64,000 nucleotides of DNA from Legionellaceae bacterium UBA6148 (GCA_002423125.1 DIUW01000042.1:9988-73987); one strand, 5' to 3'. Positions 19,324 to 27,241 are shown, counted from the stretch's first letter. Notes: a model not told the origin generated them from the sequence alone. A program made the numbers and translations.

Positions 19324-19988
19324 CCGACTCCTAATAAGCCCTTCATCTTCGCTAATTGTTCTTCACCAATTTTTCTAGTCTGTGGCCTTATCATTAAGGT
19401 ACGTTCAGGCATTTGAGGTAAGGGATGACCTTGCTTCACTAGGAAACACACGCTCTCATAAGCTTCTTTAAAAATGGCATAAGCTTTACCTTCATCTTCA
19501 ATGTCTAAAAATTCAATACTCAGTCTTTGCGCCGTTAATTTAATCACCGGGTGGCTGTAGTGAATCGTATTCATGTACATCCGCCCTCTCACTTCGCGAT
19601 AAGCGTCAATCGTGCTTGGCAAGTGAAGATCTTCATAAAACGCCAAACACAACGCTCGAAACTGCAAACAATTCGGTGGAAAGTCCGTAAACTTGTCTCC
19701 CATGGATAACTGTTTCAATCGCTCCATACCTGACTCCATGGCTTTAGGCGTTAAATCCTTAAGCGTATCGAACCATGTTGAGTTCGGCCTTGCACCGTTC
19801 TTGTTCACAAATAATGGCCCGTATACGCTCATTAATTCCGTCCACAACCACGACAGGTGTTGGCTCGTTATTAAACCCGATGTCGATGGCATAGGGTTTA
19901 CCGCTTGGAGATACGGCGTCTCGGTTTTGCTCAAAGGCGTATTCCACGAACGATTTTCGATTAAATTTTTGATTGGAACGATTGCCAT
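19320..19988 (-). CDS. Lambda-P-like replication protein (helicase loader candidate)
   Basis: About 222 residues from the ATG at 19986-19988, which has an excellent GAGGAG ribosome binding site 8 bases upstream. The body resembles phage lambda P type helicase loaders: a helix around WLWTELMSVYG, then W..TLKDLTPKAMESGMERL, then a proline and cysteine segment (FPPNCLQFRALC) equivalent to the PSPGQFVAWC segment of lambda P. The first 230 bases lie inside the end of the upstream replication gene in another frame. Likely to bring host DnaB helicase to the origin; similarity is by eye. Confidence 0.68.
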   Translation of the reverse strand: MAIVPIKNLIENRSWNTPLSKTETPYLQAVNPMPSTSGLITSQHLSWLWTELMSVYGPLFVNKNGARPNSTWFDTLKDLTPKAMESGMERLKQLSMGDKFTDFPPNCLQFRALCLAFYEDLHLPSTIDAYREVRGRMYMNTIHYSHPVIKLTAQRLSIEFLDIEDEGKAYAIFKEAYESVCFLVKQGHPLPQMPERTLMIRPQTRKIGEEQLAKMKGLLGVG

Positions 19989-20814
19989 GCTGCGCACTCC
20001 TCAATTGATTTAAAGCTACTTTTTGTTGTTGATACTCAAATCCACGTTCTAGCCATTGAAGGTAAACTGGGTTGAAATCGAGCCACTGAGTGTTTCGTGC
20101 TTGGTTGTGACGAATGAAGGCTAAAAGCTCAGAAGGTTCGGTTACTGTTTCAAACCCCTTTGCCTTGGCTATTGCTATGGTTTCGCAATCTGGGTAGAAA
20201 TTTGGGGAGATGGGTTGTTTGGTGTTTGAGAAATTTTCAATCATCTCTCCCGCTGTTAGTTTGTTTGTTTTAGTTATATATAAAACCTTCTTTGCAGTGA
20301 TTTTTTGAAAGTCATTGATGGGTGATTCGCTGTGTTTTACGGTTTCTAACCTGGCATCGTAAACTACCAGATCTTCTGTATTCTCAATGGGTTCAGATAG
20401 ATAAACGTCAACGACATCATCTGTGTATTCTTGTTTTTGACCTAAAAAATGAGCGTAGATTTTTGGCAAATGAATGAATTGGCATTTTAGTTTTTGACCC
20501 TGGGTAAGCAGCCTGAAATTTTCGCTACAACTTTCTGTGATGGTTCTCAAGTAACTGCGAATGGTTTGTTTTTGTGGGATGCCAGCGCCCTTTCGACCAG
20601 GTGCGTGATCAATCGTTAGCAAAATTGCTAGATCACGGTAGCTCAAACCTTCGACGATTCCTGTGTTTGGATCGGCTCGGTTGATCATTGCACTAACAAG
20701 ATATCTGTGAGCGTGCGTTAAACCAGCGAATCTTGATTCGATTTCTTTTCTTGCGTTATTATATTTTGTGATTTCAATCAACGAAGGATGTGAAAATATA
20801 AACTCAGACATCAT
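19759..20814 (-). CDS. Replication protein (winged-helix initiator candidate)
   Basis: 351-residue protein placed directly after a copy-control-like leader. The N-terminal 120 residues read as a DNA-binding winged helix (AHRYLVSAMINRA, then LSYRDLAILL, then KQTIRSYLRTI). The C-terminal part is polar. I do not recognise a named Rep family, and no RepA signature of IncFII type is visible. A GAGGTA ribosome binding site precedes two adjacent ATGs. Being paired with a lambda-P-like gene suggests an O-P type initiator/loader pair. Start and coding status are secure; function is inferred. Confidence 0.72.
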   Translation of the reverse strand: MMSEFIFSHPSLIEITKYNNARKEIESRFAGLTHAHRYLVSAMINRADPNTGIVEGLSYRDLAILLTIDHAPGRKGAGIPQKQTIRSYLRTITESCSENFRLLTQGQKLKCQFIHLPKIYAHFLGQKQEYTDDVVDVYLSEPIENTEDLVVYDARLETVKHSESPINDFQKITAKKVLYITKTNKLTAGEMIENFSNTKQPISPNFYPDCETIAIAKAKGFETVTEPSELLAFIRHNQARNTQWLDFNPVYLQWLERGFEYQQQKVALNQLRSAQHGNRSNQKFNRKSFVEYAFEQNRDAVSPSGKPYAIDIGFNNEPTPVVVVDGINERIRAIICEQERCKAELNMVRYA

Positions 20815-20881
20815 TACCTCTATTATTGTTTATAGAGGCAAAACTGCTATATTCACTTATAACTTGATATGTTATAATTGA

Positions 20882-20948
20882 GTTTGGCAGTTATTGCCTT
20901 GAACAAGTAGCTGGAAGTCTTCGGTCGCCAAACAGTAGCTTCCAGCTA
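20882..20948 (-). promoter_or_regulatory. RNA hairpin with loop-to-downstream pairing (pseudoknot candidate)
   Basis: On the minus-strand RNA a perfect 10-base-pair stem (TAGCTGGAAG at 20939-20948 with CTTCCAGCTA at 20908-20917) closes a 21-base loop. The loop contains GTTTGGCGA, and its GTTTGGC (20927-20933) is fully complementary to GCCAAAC at 20882-20888, downstream of the leader stop codon. The loop motif UUGGCG is the one known from antisense-controlled IncI-type replication leaders. Together with the leader peptide this predicts an activator pseudoknot for the replication gene. Confidence 0.6.
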
Positions 20949-20960
20949 TTCATACTATTA
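20884..20960 (+). ncRNA. Predicted antisense RNA for copy control
   Basis: A perfect -10 box TATAAT at 20873-20878 (plus strand), with a weak -35 candidate TTCACT at 20852-20857 or TATTCA at 20850-20855, would start a transcript near 20885. It would run through the stem-loop complementary to the replication leader. The 3' end near 20960 is a guess because no strong U-run follows the stem. The arrangement fits an Inc/RNAI-type antisense repressor. Confidence 0.45.
20891..20953 (-). CDS. 20-residue leader peptide in the replication leader
   Basis: Short open frame MNSWKLLFGDRRLPATCSRQ upstream of the replication gene. It spans the whole hairpin 20908-20948, and its stop codon lies two bases before the segment 20882-20888 that can pair with the hairpin loop. 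This is the layout of the repY/repB leader peptides of IncI, IncB and IncL/M plasmids, where translation of the leader opens the structure and allows the initiator to be translated. The ribosome binding site is weak. Prediction from layout only. Confidence 0.55.
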   Translation of the reverse strand: MNSWKLLFGDRRLPATCSRQ

Positions 20961-21044
20961 ATTGTTAATTTCTTTAGCTCTTTACTAAATCCTAAAAAAT
21001 CATGTTAACTTCAGATAAATGCAGCTAGATAAGTTTCCTTTAGC

Positions 21045-21087
21045 CCTACACTCTAAAGTGTAGGGCTAATTTAACACTCTAAAGTGT
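21045..21087. promoter_or_regulatory. Paired operators CCTACACT-CTAA-AGTGTAGG and ACACT-CTAA-AGTGT
   Basis: Two palindromes share the core ACACTCTAAAGTGT. The first (21045-21064) has 8-base arms, the second (21074-21087) has 5-base arms, and their centres are 26 bases apart. They lie between the divergent repressor gene (start 21168) and the replication leader. They are the obvious binding sites for the repressor and could control both its own promoter and transcription of the replication/transfer genes. Confidence 0.65.
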
Positions 21088-21167
21088 AGGCGTCAATACT
21101 AATTACTTTGATTGTTACTATTAATTAATTCATATATGCTTTGGCTTAAAAAGATGACTTTCAATCG

Positions 21168-21806
21168 ATGAACACACTCAGTACGAATCTTAACAACTTG
21201 TTGCATAATGAAAATATTAGCGAAAATGAGCTTGCGCGCAGGACAGGCGTTGCACAACAAATAATTAATAGAATACTGTCTGGAGAAAATAAAAACCCAA
21301 AAATATCGACGTTGAACCCATTGGCTAATTATTTTGGAGTGTCAATCAGCCAGTTAATTGGTGATGAAGGTCAAGAAGATAAAACAAAACTTGATGTTCA
21401 ACTTATGAGTTGGCAACAGATCCCAATAATTAATCTAAAGTCATTAGAAGAGCAGCCACTTAATGACTTATTATTACAAGATAATGAGAAATTATTAGTC
21501 GATATTAAACCATTTAGAACACAAATATTTGCAACCAAGATGGTTGGTGACTCTATGGATCCTAAATTTCCAGATGGTACCATTTTAATATTTGACATTA
21601 ACAAGAAACCATCAACTGGAGATTTTGCCTTACTTAAATCGTCGAACAATAAGGTTGAATTTAGACAAATTTTTATTAAAAACAATAATGTACATAAGAA
21701 ATGCATGAATCCAACGCATGAAGACTACAATGCTACGTTAGTGATCAATGATTTTGAGTGCCTTGGTTTGTTAATTCAATCCAGAACCAACTATGTTTTT
21801 GGCTGA
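21168..21806 (+). CDS. CI/LexA-like repressor (HTH plus S24 peptidase fold)
   Basis: 212-residue phage-type repressor. The N-terminal helix-turn-helix (residues about 18-60, ELARRTGVAQQIINRIL) is followed by a linker and an S24 domain. The catalytic serine is present (GDSM, Ser129), but the residue aligned with the catalytic lysine of LexA (EVTVKRL) and lambda CI (FTFKKL) is Arg166 (VEFRQI), and no Ala-Gly cleavage site is evident. It may therefore be unable to self-cleave. It is divergent from the replication operon, with operators between them. Confidence 0.85.
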   Translation: MNTLSTNLNNLLHNENISENELARRTGVAQQIINRILSGENKNPKISTLNPLANYFGVSISQLIGDEGQEDKTKLDVQLMSWQQIPIINLKSLEEQPLNDLLLQDNEKLLVDIKPFRTQIFATKMVGDSMDPKFPDGTILIFDINKKPSTGDFALLKSSNNKVEFRQIFIKNNNVHKKCMNPTHEDYNATLVINDFECLGLLIQSRTNYVFG

Positions 21807-21815
21807 TAGACTTTC

Positions 21816-22523
21816 TTAATCGACAATCAAAGATACTTCTTTCTTCTTTAATAGAAATGCCAGAAAACTCGCTGGAACAACAGCAATTAACCCATACACA
21901 AGTTTAAATGCTAATGCGCTACTCATGAGAATAATTATGCCATTAAACGACATCATTCCAAAAAATGTAATTATACCAGCAATGAATGTAGCTGCTCCTT
22001 CACTTATACTTGAGGCTAACAAGCTACGCCTCCAAAATAGTCGACCATTCATCTTAAGTTTCCATTTTTCAATAAGATGGATATTTAGAAAGGCACTAAT
22101 TAAATAACCAACAACGCCCGCGTTCGTAAAACGGGCAACGTGCCCCAATACTTGATTATAAGCATTTGAGTGATCCCAGTACTCAGGTGATGGAAACAAA
22201 TTTACCATCGATAATAAAAATGCAAATAGATAACCACAAATGACTGTTTCTAAAATTAATCGCTTTGCAAGATCTTTCCCATATACTTCTGTATATACGT
22301 TCGATAAAAAAAATGAAAAAGTATATATTAGTGTCGAGCCTGGCTCTGGAAAAGGCCCAATAAGCACCACTTTATAAGCTACCACTGTTGCGGAGAGTAA
22401 AAATGTAAGATAGACCATGGCCATAATTCTTATGTACTTGAAATTCGGTGTTTTTTCTCCACTGTAATAATAGATTTTTGTGTTAATTTTACTCTCAATA
22501 CTTTCTATAATGGAGGTTGTCAT
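21816..22523 (-). CDS. VUT-family (YhhQ-like) transporter, probable queuosine precursor uptake
   Basis: 235-residue membrane protein with about six spans. It shows the family signature SNVYTEVYGKDLAKRLI (residues about 94-110; YhhQ has a similar D/E-V-YG-..-AR motif) and SEGAATFIAGI near residue 175. YhhQ proteins import queuosine precursors. It is last in a three-gene operon and overlaps the preceding gene by one base. The end of the divergent repressor gene is 9 bases away, so the two genes converge. Confidence 0.78.
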   Translation of the reverse strand: MTTSIIESIESKINTKIYYYSGEKTPNFKYIRIMAMVYLTFLLSATVVAYKVVLIGPFPEPGSTLIYTFSFFLSNVYTEVYGKDLAKRLILETVICGYLFAFLLSMVNLFPSPEYWDHSNAYNQVLGHVARFTNAGVVGYLISAFLNIHLIEKWKLKMNGRLFWRRSLLASSISEGAATFIAGIITFFGMMSFNGIIILMSSALAFKLVYGLIAVVPASFLAFLLKKKEVSLIVD

Positions 22524-23038
22524 TACGCATAAATCCTTTGAAAATCTTTTATGGTTTGTTCCTGAATCGCAGTACTGATAATGTTTTTGATATCATCGTG
22601 AGCAAAATCATTGAACAAGTTTGGATCACAGTAAAGTTCATGGGCCGAGTATCTCTTTTCATTATGTTCTTGTAATTTATTTACAATAAAAACTGTTTCC
22701 CCTTCTGATAGTTCCTGTCCAGCAATGGATCTTGACTGATGGAGTTGATGAAATTTATTTTCTTTTAATAATGCATAAAAAGTTATTGCCCTAACATCAA
22801 ACGATGAGAATTCATTAAGCATTGAGTCATTTACAACAAGTTCTTTTGGAAAATATGGAACGACTTGTGGTTTTATACCGCTAATCATAACTAATAATGA
22901 TGTTTCATTACTGTCTTTATTGGTATTAACATCGACAATTTTACAACGATATTTTTTAGACTCTTTGCTAAACTCATGATAACTAACAACCAAAGAATTA
23001 AACCAAGCAGGTAACATTTTTGACGTTTTCCAAATCAT
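22523..23038 (-). CDS. Hypothetical soluble protein in the asparaginase operon
   Basis: 171-residue protein with no signal peptide or membrane span. I recognise no family. It is 12 bases after the asparaginase-like gene and overlaps the transporter gene by one base, so all three are co-transcribed and probably act together. Notable segments are KPQVVPYFPKELVV and a C-terminal helical part. Function unknown. Confidence 0.65.
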   Translation of the reverse strand: MIWKTSKMLPAWFNSLVVSYHEFSKESKKYRCKIVDVNTNKDSNETSLLVMISGIKPQVVPYFPKELVVNDSMLNEFSSFDVRAITFYALLKENKFHQLHQSRSIAGQELSEGETVFIVNKLQEHNEKRYSAHELYCDPNLFNDFAHDDIKNIISTAIQEQTIKDFQRIYA

Positions 23039-23050
23039 AACCCCATCACC

Positions 23051-24076
23051 TCAATATTGATCAAATATCCTTTGAATTTCCACTACATTTTGTGTTTTTG
23101 TCAAAGCAACCGCTAATAAAATCCGCGCTTTTTGAGGACTCAATGAACCGGACGCAATAGTTCCATGATTATCGTCCAATTTTGGATCTCTATTAACAGT
23201 CCCTTGCCCAGTTCTAGAGCATCGAACAACAAGAGTTCCTTTATTACTGGCTTCAATTAAAGCATTTTTAACTTCTTCTGGTTGATATCCTTTACCCAGG
23301 CCAGCACTAATAATCCCTTTTGCATTGTTTGATATAGCGGCCTTAACAAAAGTATCGTCCATGCCCATATGACCGTATATTATATATATTTTCGCAAAAT
23401 TACTCATGTCGTTTATGCTAAACTCACTTGAGTGAGTATGTCTATGTTGATCAACGCTATGAATGTTTATCTGTTGTCCTTGTATATCTCCAATCACACC
23501 AACTCCATTTATTGAAAAATCCCCAATAATAGATGGATTTAATTTGCATGCATTGCGGGCATTTACTATCGAATCATTAAATGTGAGCACAACCCCCATT
23601 CCGAAAACTTTCTCATTACTAGCAAGTAGTATTGAGTTATATAAATTTTTATCTCCATCATAGCCAAGCGCTTTATAAGGCCTAAATGATCCGGTAAAAA
23701 CTATCGGTTTTTTAGTATTAATTACCAAACTTATAAAATAAGCTGTTTCTTCTATGCAATTTGTTCCATGAGTGATTACAACCCCATGTATATCTTCATC
23801 ATTTACCAAGTCATGAATTCTTCGTGCAACAATTAACAAATCATCATTAGAGATTTCATGACTAATTTTCTGTAATAGCTGCTCGCCAATAACTTCTAAT
23901 TTCGTTTTATCAAGATTAAGCGCAGATAACAACGTATGAATATCAGCTGATGGTTTATCATAAAATTCTTCGGCCTGGCTCTTAGCAACAGAAGCAATCG
24001 TTCCACCTAAAGCAAGTACATAAATACGAGTCGTTTTATTATTTTTTAATAATACCGAGCGATTAGCAATTTCCAT
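23051..24076 (-). CDS. L-asparaginase-like protein with altered active site
   Basis: 341-residue member of the asparaginase/glutaminase fold. The first threonine motif LGGTIAS is intact (Thr26). In the second motif the catalytic Thr-Asp reads Thr105-Asn106 (THGTNCIEET instead of THGTDTMEET). The lysine of E. coli AnsB (Lys162, FKSVNYG) aligns with serine (FSINGVG) in an ungapped stretch. Two of the usual catalytic residues are thus replaced. No signal peptide, so cytoplasmic. First gene of a three-gene operon. It may have an altered substrate or lack activity. Confidence 0.82.
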   Translation of the reverse strand: MEIANRSVLLKNNKTTRIYVLALGGTIASVAKSQAEEFYDKPSADIHTLLSALNLDKTKLEVIGEQLLQKISHEISNDDLLIVARRIHDLVNDEDIHGVVITHGTNCIEETAYFISLVINTKKPIVFTGSFRPYKALGYDGDKNLYNSILLASNEKVFGMGVVLTFNDSIVNARNACKLNPSIIGDFSINGVGVIGDIQGQQINIHSVDQHRHTHSSEFSINDMSNFAKIYIIYGHMGMDDTFVKAAISNNAKGIISAGLGKGYQPEEVKNALIEASNKGTLVVRCSRTGQGTVNRDPKLDDNHGTIASGSLSPQKARILLAVALTKTQNVVEIQRIFDQY

Positions 24077-24136
24077 AGTATCCCTGTAGCAATGACATAT
24101 TATTAACCATTATACCCTAAATTATAAAAAGAGTTG

Positions 24137-24183
24137 CCAATCTTACGGTCCGTGCCACCAGGGGCTATAGACCGTAAGATTGG
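24137..24183 (-). terminator. Perfect 14-base inverted repeat, probable terminator of the partition operon
   Basis: CCAATCTTACGGTC (24137-24150) is exactly repeated in reverse as GACCGTAAGATTGG (24170-24183) with a 19-base loop. On the minus strand it is followed by CTCTTTTT, as expected for a rho-independent terminator of the par genes, which end at 24371. The rest of 24077-24370 holds no gene that I can support. Confidence 0.55.
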
Positions 24184-24370
24184 GTCTAAGTATTTGATTT
24201 ACCCCGTTTTTTGTTGAGGGATCTCTCGGGCTTTCATGCTTGTCCCGATGATTTTTTTATATCTCAACATACACAACTCTACGAGGCTTCGTAAGCCATA
24301 ATCATTTTCTTTTTGCCATGATTATGGAGCAGCTACAAATAGTTACTCATAATTACAATACTAAGAATAA

Positions 24371-24844
24371 TTAATTATTGCTCATTATAGAATCAAAAAA
24401 TGATTTTTCTCCTATACTGAGTCTAATTGAAACCGCTTTTCGTATAAGCCCTGTGCGCACGTCTTTCATCAGTGGATTTATTAACTTTATTTTCATTTCT
24501 AACTCGAGCAACTTTTCTTTGATATCTGGGGAAAGAAAAACTTGTGTTGCACCTTCCAATGGCCGTTGATTGAGCCCTTCATATATATCATCAATCAATT
24601 CCACATAATCTTGATCTCGTTGATAATCAGCCCATTTTATCCCGGAACATGTAAATAAATAATATTTTATCGCATCTTCTATTAATAAGCTTTGTTTGCC
24701 TCTCCCTTCATAATCTTTTGCTGCTTGATTTTTTAACTTTATTCGAATATCTGTAGGAAACCTTATACAGATCATCCACTTATCTTGTTTATCAGGTAAC
24801 GAAAAAATCAATTTTTTTACCTTTCTCTGTCTAATTTGTTCCAT
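24371..24844 (-). CDS. Ribbon-helix-helix-like protein, third gene of the partition operon
   Basis: About 157 residues from the ATG at 24842-24844, which has GGTGG five bases upstream. It contains two segments that look like ribbon-helix-helix DNA-binding units: WMICIRFPTDIRIKLKNQAA with IEDAIKYYL, and TQVFLSPDIKEKLLELEMK with IRKAVSIRL. A duplicated fold of this kind would bind DNA as a pseudo-dimer. It lies about 60 bases after parB and may regulate the operon or bind the centromere. Inference from pattern and position. Confidence 0.6.
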   Translation of the reverse strand: MEQIRQRKVKKLIFSLPDKQDKWMICIRFPTDIRIKLKNQAAKDYEGRGKQSLLIEDAIKYYLFTCSGIKWADYQRDQDYVELIDDIYEGLNQRPLEGATQVFLSPDIKEKLLELEMKIKLINPLMKDVRTGLIRKAVSIRLSIGEKSFFDSIMSNN

Positions 24845-24906
24845 ATAATCCACCAAATAGAGCAATCAAAATAATCAAAATAATTTCTTTTCTCTTTTAA
24901 ATTCAG

Positions 24907-26064
24907 CTAGTTAATCTCGAAACGACCCGGGTCGGATTGCTCCAATCTAGCAAGAACCATTATCCGCTCAAGAAGACTTTCCAAATTTAAAAAAGGAGAG
25001 CTTCCCTCAGACTTAAAGTTTAACTCGGGTATTTTTTTTAATAGAAACTCATGAAATCTCAGTGTGTCTTTCTCGTCTTTGATTTTAAAAATAGCTGTTC
25101 GCTTGACAGCTCCACCACTACGACCACGAGCTAATGGCTTAGAAACTTTTAATTGAGTACTGTTTGAAATATTGCTCGATTCGGAATATAAACGATTTAT
25201 TTCCATTTCAATTTGTTCTGTTTTTTTACTAACCCATAAACGAATCCACTTAAATGAAACTCGATTAGACTCAACTAACTCAATCATTTTTTTAGGATAA
25301 TTTTTTTCATTCAAAGATAATCGTTTTAAAGCACCAGCAATATCTTGGTTCAATCCAATAATTGAACTGAGCTCTTTCACTGGTATATCCGATGCCCCTT
25401 CACCTTTTAGAAGTTCACGAACAATCAAAAAATTTTGAGCGACAGAGAGTCCTTTTCTTAAATTATTTTCTGACAACTGACGTCTGAGTTTTCGATGTTT
25501 GACTTTTAATTTGGCCAGCATCGTTTCATCGGTTATTTCAATGCACGTAAGCGCCTTAACACCAGCCATCATACCTGCAAGTCGCCGTTGATGCCCTTCT
25601 AAAACAACATATCCATATTCCAAAGTAGAATTTACAAAATATTCGGGATCATTGTTTTTGTCTGCTAAAAAAATTTCAATAGGTTCAATCAAGCCATCCA
25701 TTCTAATTGAAAGCGCTAACCCACGTAAAAAATCATAACTAGCCTCTAAATGTTCATCCGCTTCAAGATCTAATTCAGAATACTCTGGTATATGATATTC
25801 ACTAGATGAGTCGTTGTAATAACAAAGCGATCGTTCCGTTCCCAAACCTAAAACACGTATTAACCACGCATCATCAATAACCTCTCCAGGCCTCGGATTT
25901 GCTGGATCGGGTATTAAAAAAAATGGATTATGTTCAACCAATTGCTTTCCGCGTGATGGCTTAATTTCAGCAGTTATTGCTGCACGTGTAACTGTACTCG
26001 GTTTATTACTACCAATAGATGAGTTAATAAGTTTTGATGATATCCTAACTTTTGCATCTTTCAT
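24907..26064 (-). CDS. parB: ParB-like partition protein
   Basis: 385-residue ParB/Spo0J family protein. The N-terminal ParB/Srx domain shows a GHQRR motif in YVVLEGHQRRLAGMM (near residue 150), and the helix-turn-helix KELSSIIGLNQDIAGALKRLSL near residues 227-250. A C-terminal helical domain would give dimers. It starts 2 bases after the parA stop. It would bind a centromere site and, with ParA, segregate the replicon. Confidence 0.88.
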   Translation of the reverse strand: MKDAKVRISSKLINSSIGSNKPSTVTRAAITAEIKPSRGKQLVEHNPFFLIPDPANPRPGEVIDDAWLIRVLGLGTERSLCYYNDSSSEYHIPEYSELDLEADEHLEASYDFLRGLALSIRMDGLIEPIEIFLADKNNDPEYFVNSTLEYGYVVLEGHQRRLAGMMAGVKALTCIEITDETMLAKLKVKHRKLRRQLSENNLRKGLSVAQNFLIVRELLKGEGASDIPVKELSSIIGLNQDIAGALKRLSLNEKNYPKKMIELVESNRVSFKWIRLWVSKKTEQIEMEINRLYSESSNISNSTQLKVSKPLARGRSGGAVKRTAIFKIKDEKDTLRFHEFLLKKIPELNFKSEGSSPFLNLESLLERIMVLARLEQSDPGRFEIN

Positions 26065-26066
26065 TT

Positions 26067-26963
26067 TTATCCCCCTAATCCAATTGCTTTAAACATATAT
26101 TCACCCAATGCAGCAGCCTCAATAGCAAAGCGATCGTCCTCGCGTAGTTCCGTATATGGTGCAGTAATAGGGGCTTGATCTTCATCAATATCAACCGCTC
26201 GAGGTGAATCATGCAACTCTATATCTTCAATCAACAATGAGCGAAGTACCGAATTTGATTTGATCGTTTCAATAATGCGAGTTTGTGGCCCACGCTTATT
26301 GTAATCCACTTTATTTTTTAAAAGACCAACAATCTTGGCTTGTTTATTTGCGGGTCTATAAACGTTCTGCCGATTGACCAAATCAACCATTCCCGCTAGG
26401 CCTTGTAGCGATTTATTACTTAATTCAAGCGGGATTAAAACGTGTGTTGCCGCCCTGATAGCACCTTGAGTTAAAGGACCTTTGGCTGGGGGGGTATCAA
26501 TCAATACAACATCATATCCACACTCTATAAAATCGGGCATGTTTAAAAAATCATATGGCCGTTGAACAATGTCCTCTAGAGATTTCGAGTATTCGAAATT
26601 CTCAATATCCCGAATCAATGAGGCGTCACTAGGTAAAATATCCAAAGTTTCAAGATCGGTTGGGTAAGGAACCACGGGATTTTCCGTCCACATATCAAGA
26701 GCAGAAGATTTGCCATTCCAACCATCTTCCTCTTCTTCAGGGTTATAATCTGGATGGATTGGTGGCTTATAACTAGACATATCCCTTATTCGAGTATCCT
26801 TTAGAAATCGATACGACATATTTCCTTGTGGATCAAAATCAAGTACTAGTACTTTCTTATTTTTTTTAAATGCAAAATAAGTTGAAACTAATTGGCTAAT
26901 TAAACTTTTACCAACCCCACCTTTATTATTTGCAACTACTATAACCTTTGGACTCTTCAACAT
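26067..26963 (-). CDS. parA: ParA-like partition ATPase
   Basis: 298 residues from the ATG at 26961-26963, chosen because GAGGAAG precedes it by two bases; the frame is open for another 25 codons. The deviant Walker A motif NNKGGVGKS (residues about 12-20), the LDFDPQGN segment and VLIDTPPAKG (Walker A' and B of ParA) are all visible. There is no N-terminal helix-turn-helix, so it is closer to type Ib or chromosomal ParA, unless the upstream start is used. Confidence 0.92.
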   Translation of the reverse strand: MLKSPKVIVVANNKGGVGKSLISQLVSTYFAFKKNKKVLVLDFDPQGNMSYRFLKDTRIRDMSSYKPPIHPDYNPEEEEDGWNGKSSALDMWTENPVVPYPTDLETLDILPSDASLIRDIENFEYSKSLEDIVQRPYDFLNMPDFIECGYDVVLIDTPPAKGPLTQGAIRAATHVLIPLELSNKSLQGLAGMVDLVNRQNVYRPANKQAKIVGLLKNKVDYNKRGPQTRIIETIKSNSVLRSLLIEDIELHDSPRAVDIDEDQAPITAPYTELREDDRFAIEAAALGEYMFKAIGLGG

Positions 26964-27044
26964 AGCTTCCTCTTTGTATGGATTAAAGGTATTCATTAAC
27001 AACATAATAACGTTACCGGATCCATTTCCAATTAGCAACTAATT

Positions 27045-27241
27045 TCAATACCGTATTGAGTATTCATCTTGGATACATGACGAACGCGAACATTTATTAA
27101 ATCAAATAATATTAAATCGAACTCAATCGATAACCGTATGTTTTTGATAGCATTTTACATGATGATTGTTTATGTCTCCAACCCATGAATAGTTGAAGAA
27201 TGGATAAAAACAAAGGTTATATATATTTCGTATTGAGTATT
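27045..27241. repeat. Palindrome and 13-base direct repeat upstream of parA
   Basis: TCAATAC-C-GTATTGA (27045-27059) is a perfect palindrome. CGTATTGAGTATT occurs at 27052-27064 and again at 27229-27241. Such repeats upstream of parA are candidates for the ParB centromere (parS) or for operator sites. The remainder of 26964-27410 shows no gene. Confidence 0.45.

Noticed and set aside
24137..24183. Centromere or integron-type attachment site
   Set aside because: The position after the partition operon and the U-run on the minus strand fit a terminator better; no iterated motif is present.
26964..27038. 25-codon N-terminal extension of ParA
   Set aside because: The internal ATG has a much better ribosome binding site and begins right before the ATPase motif.
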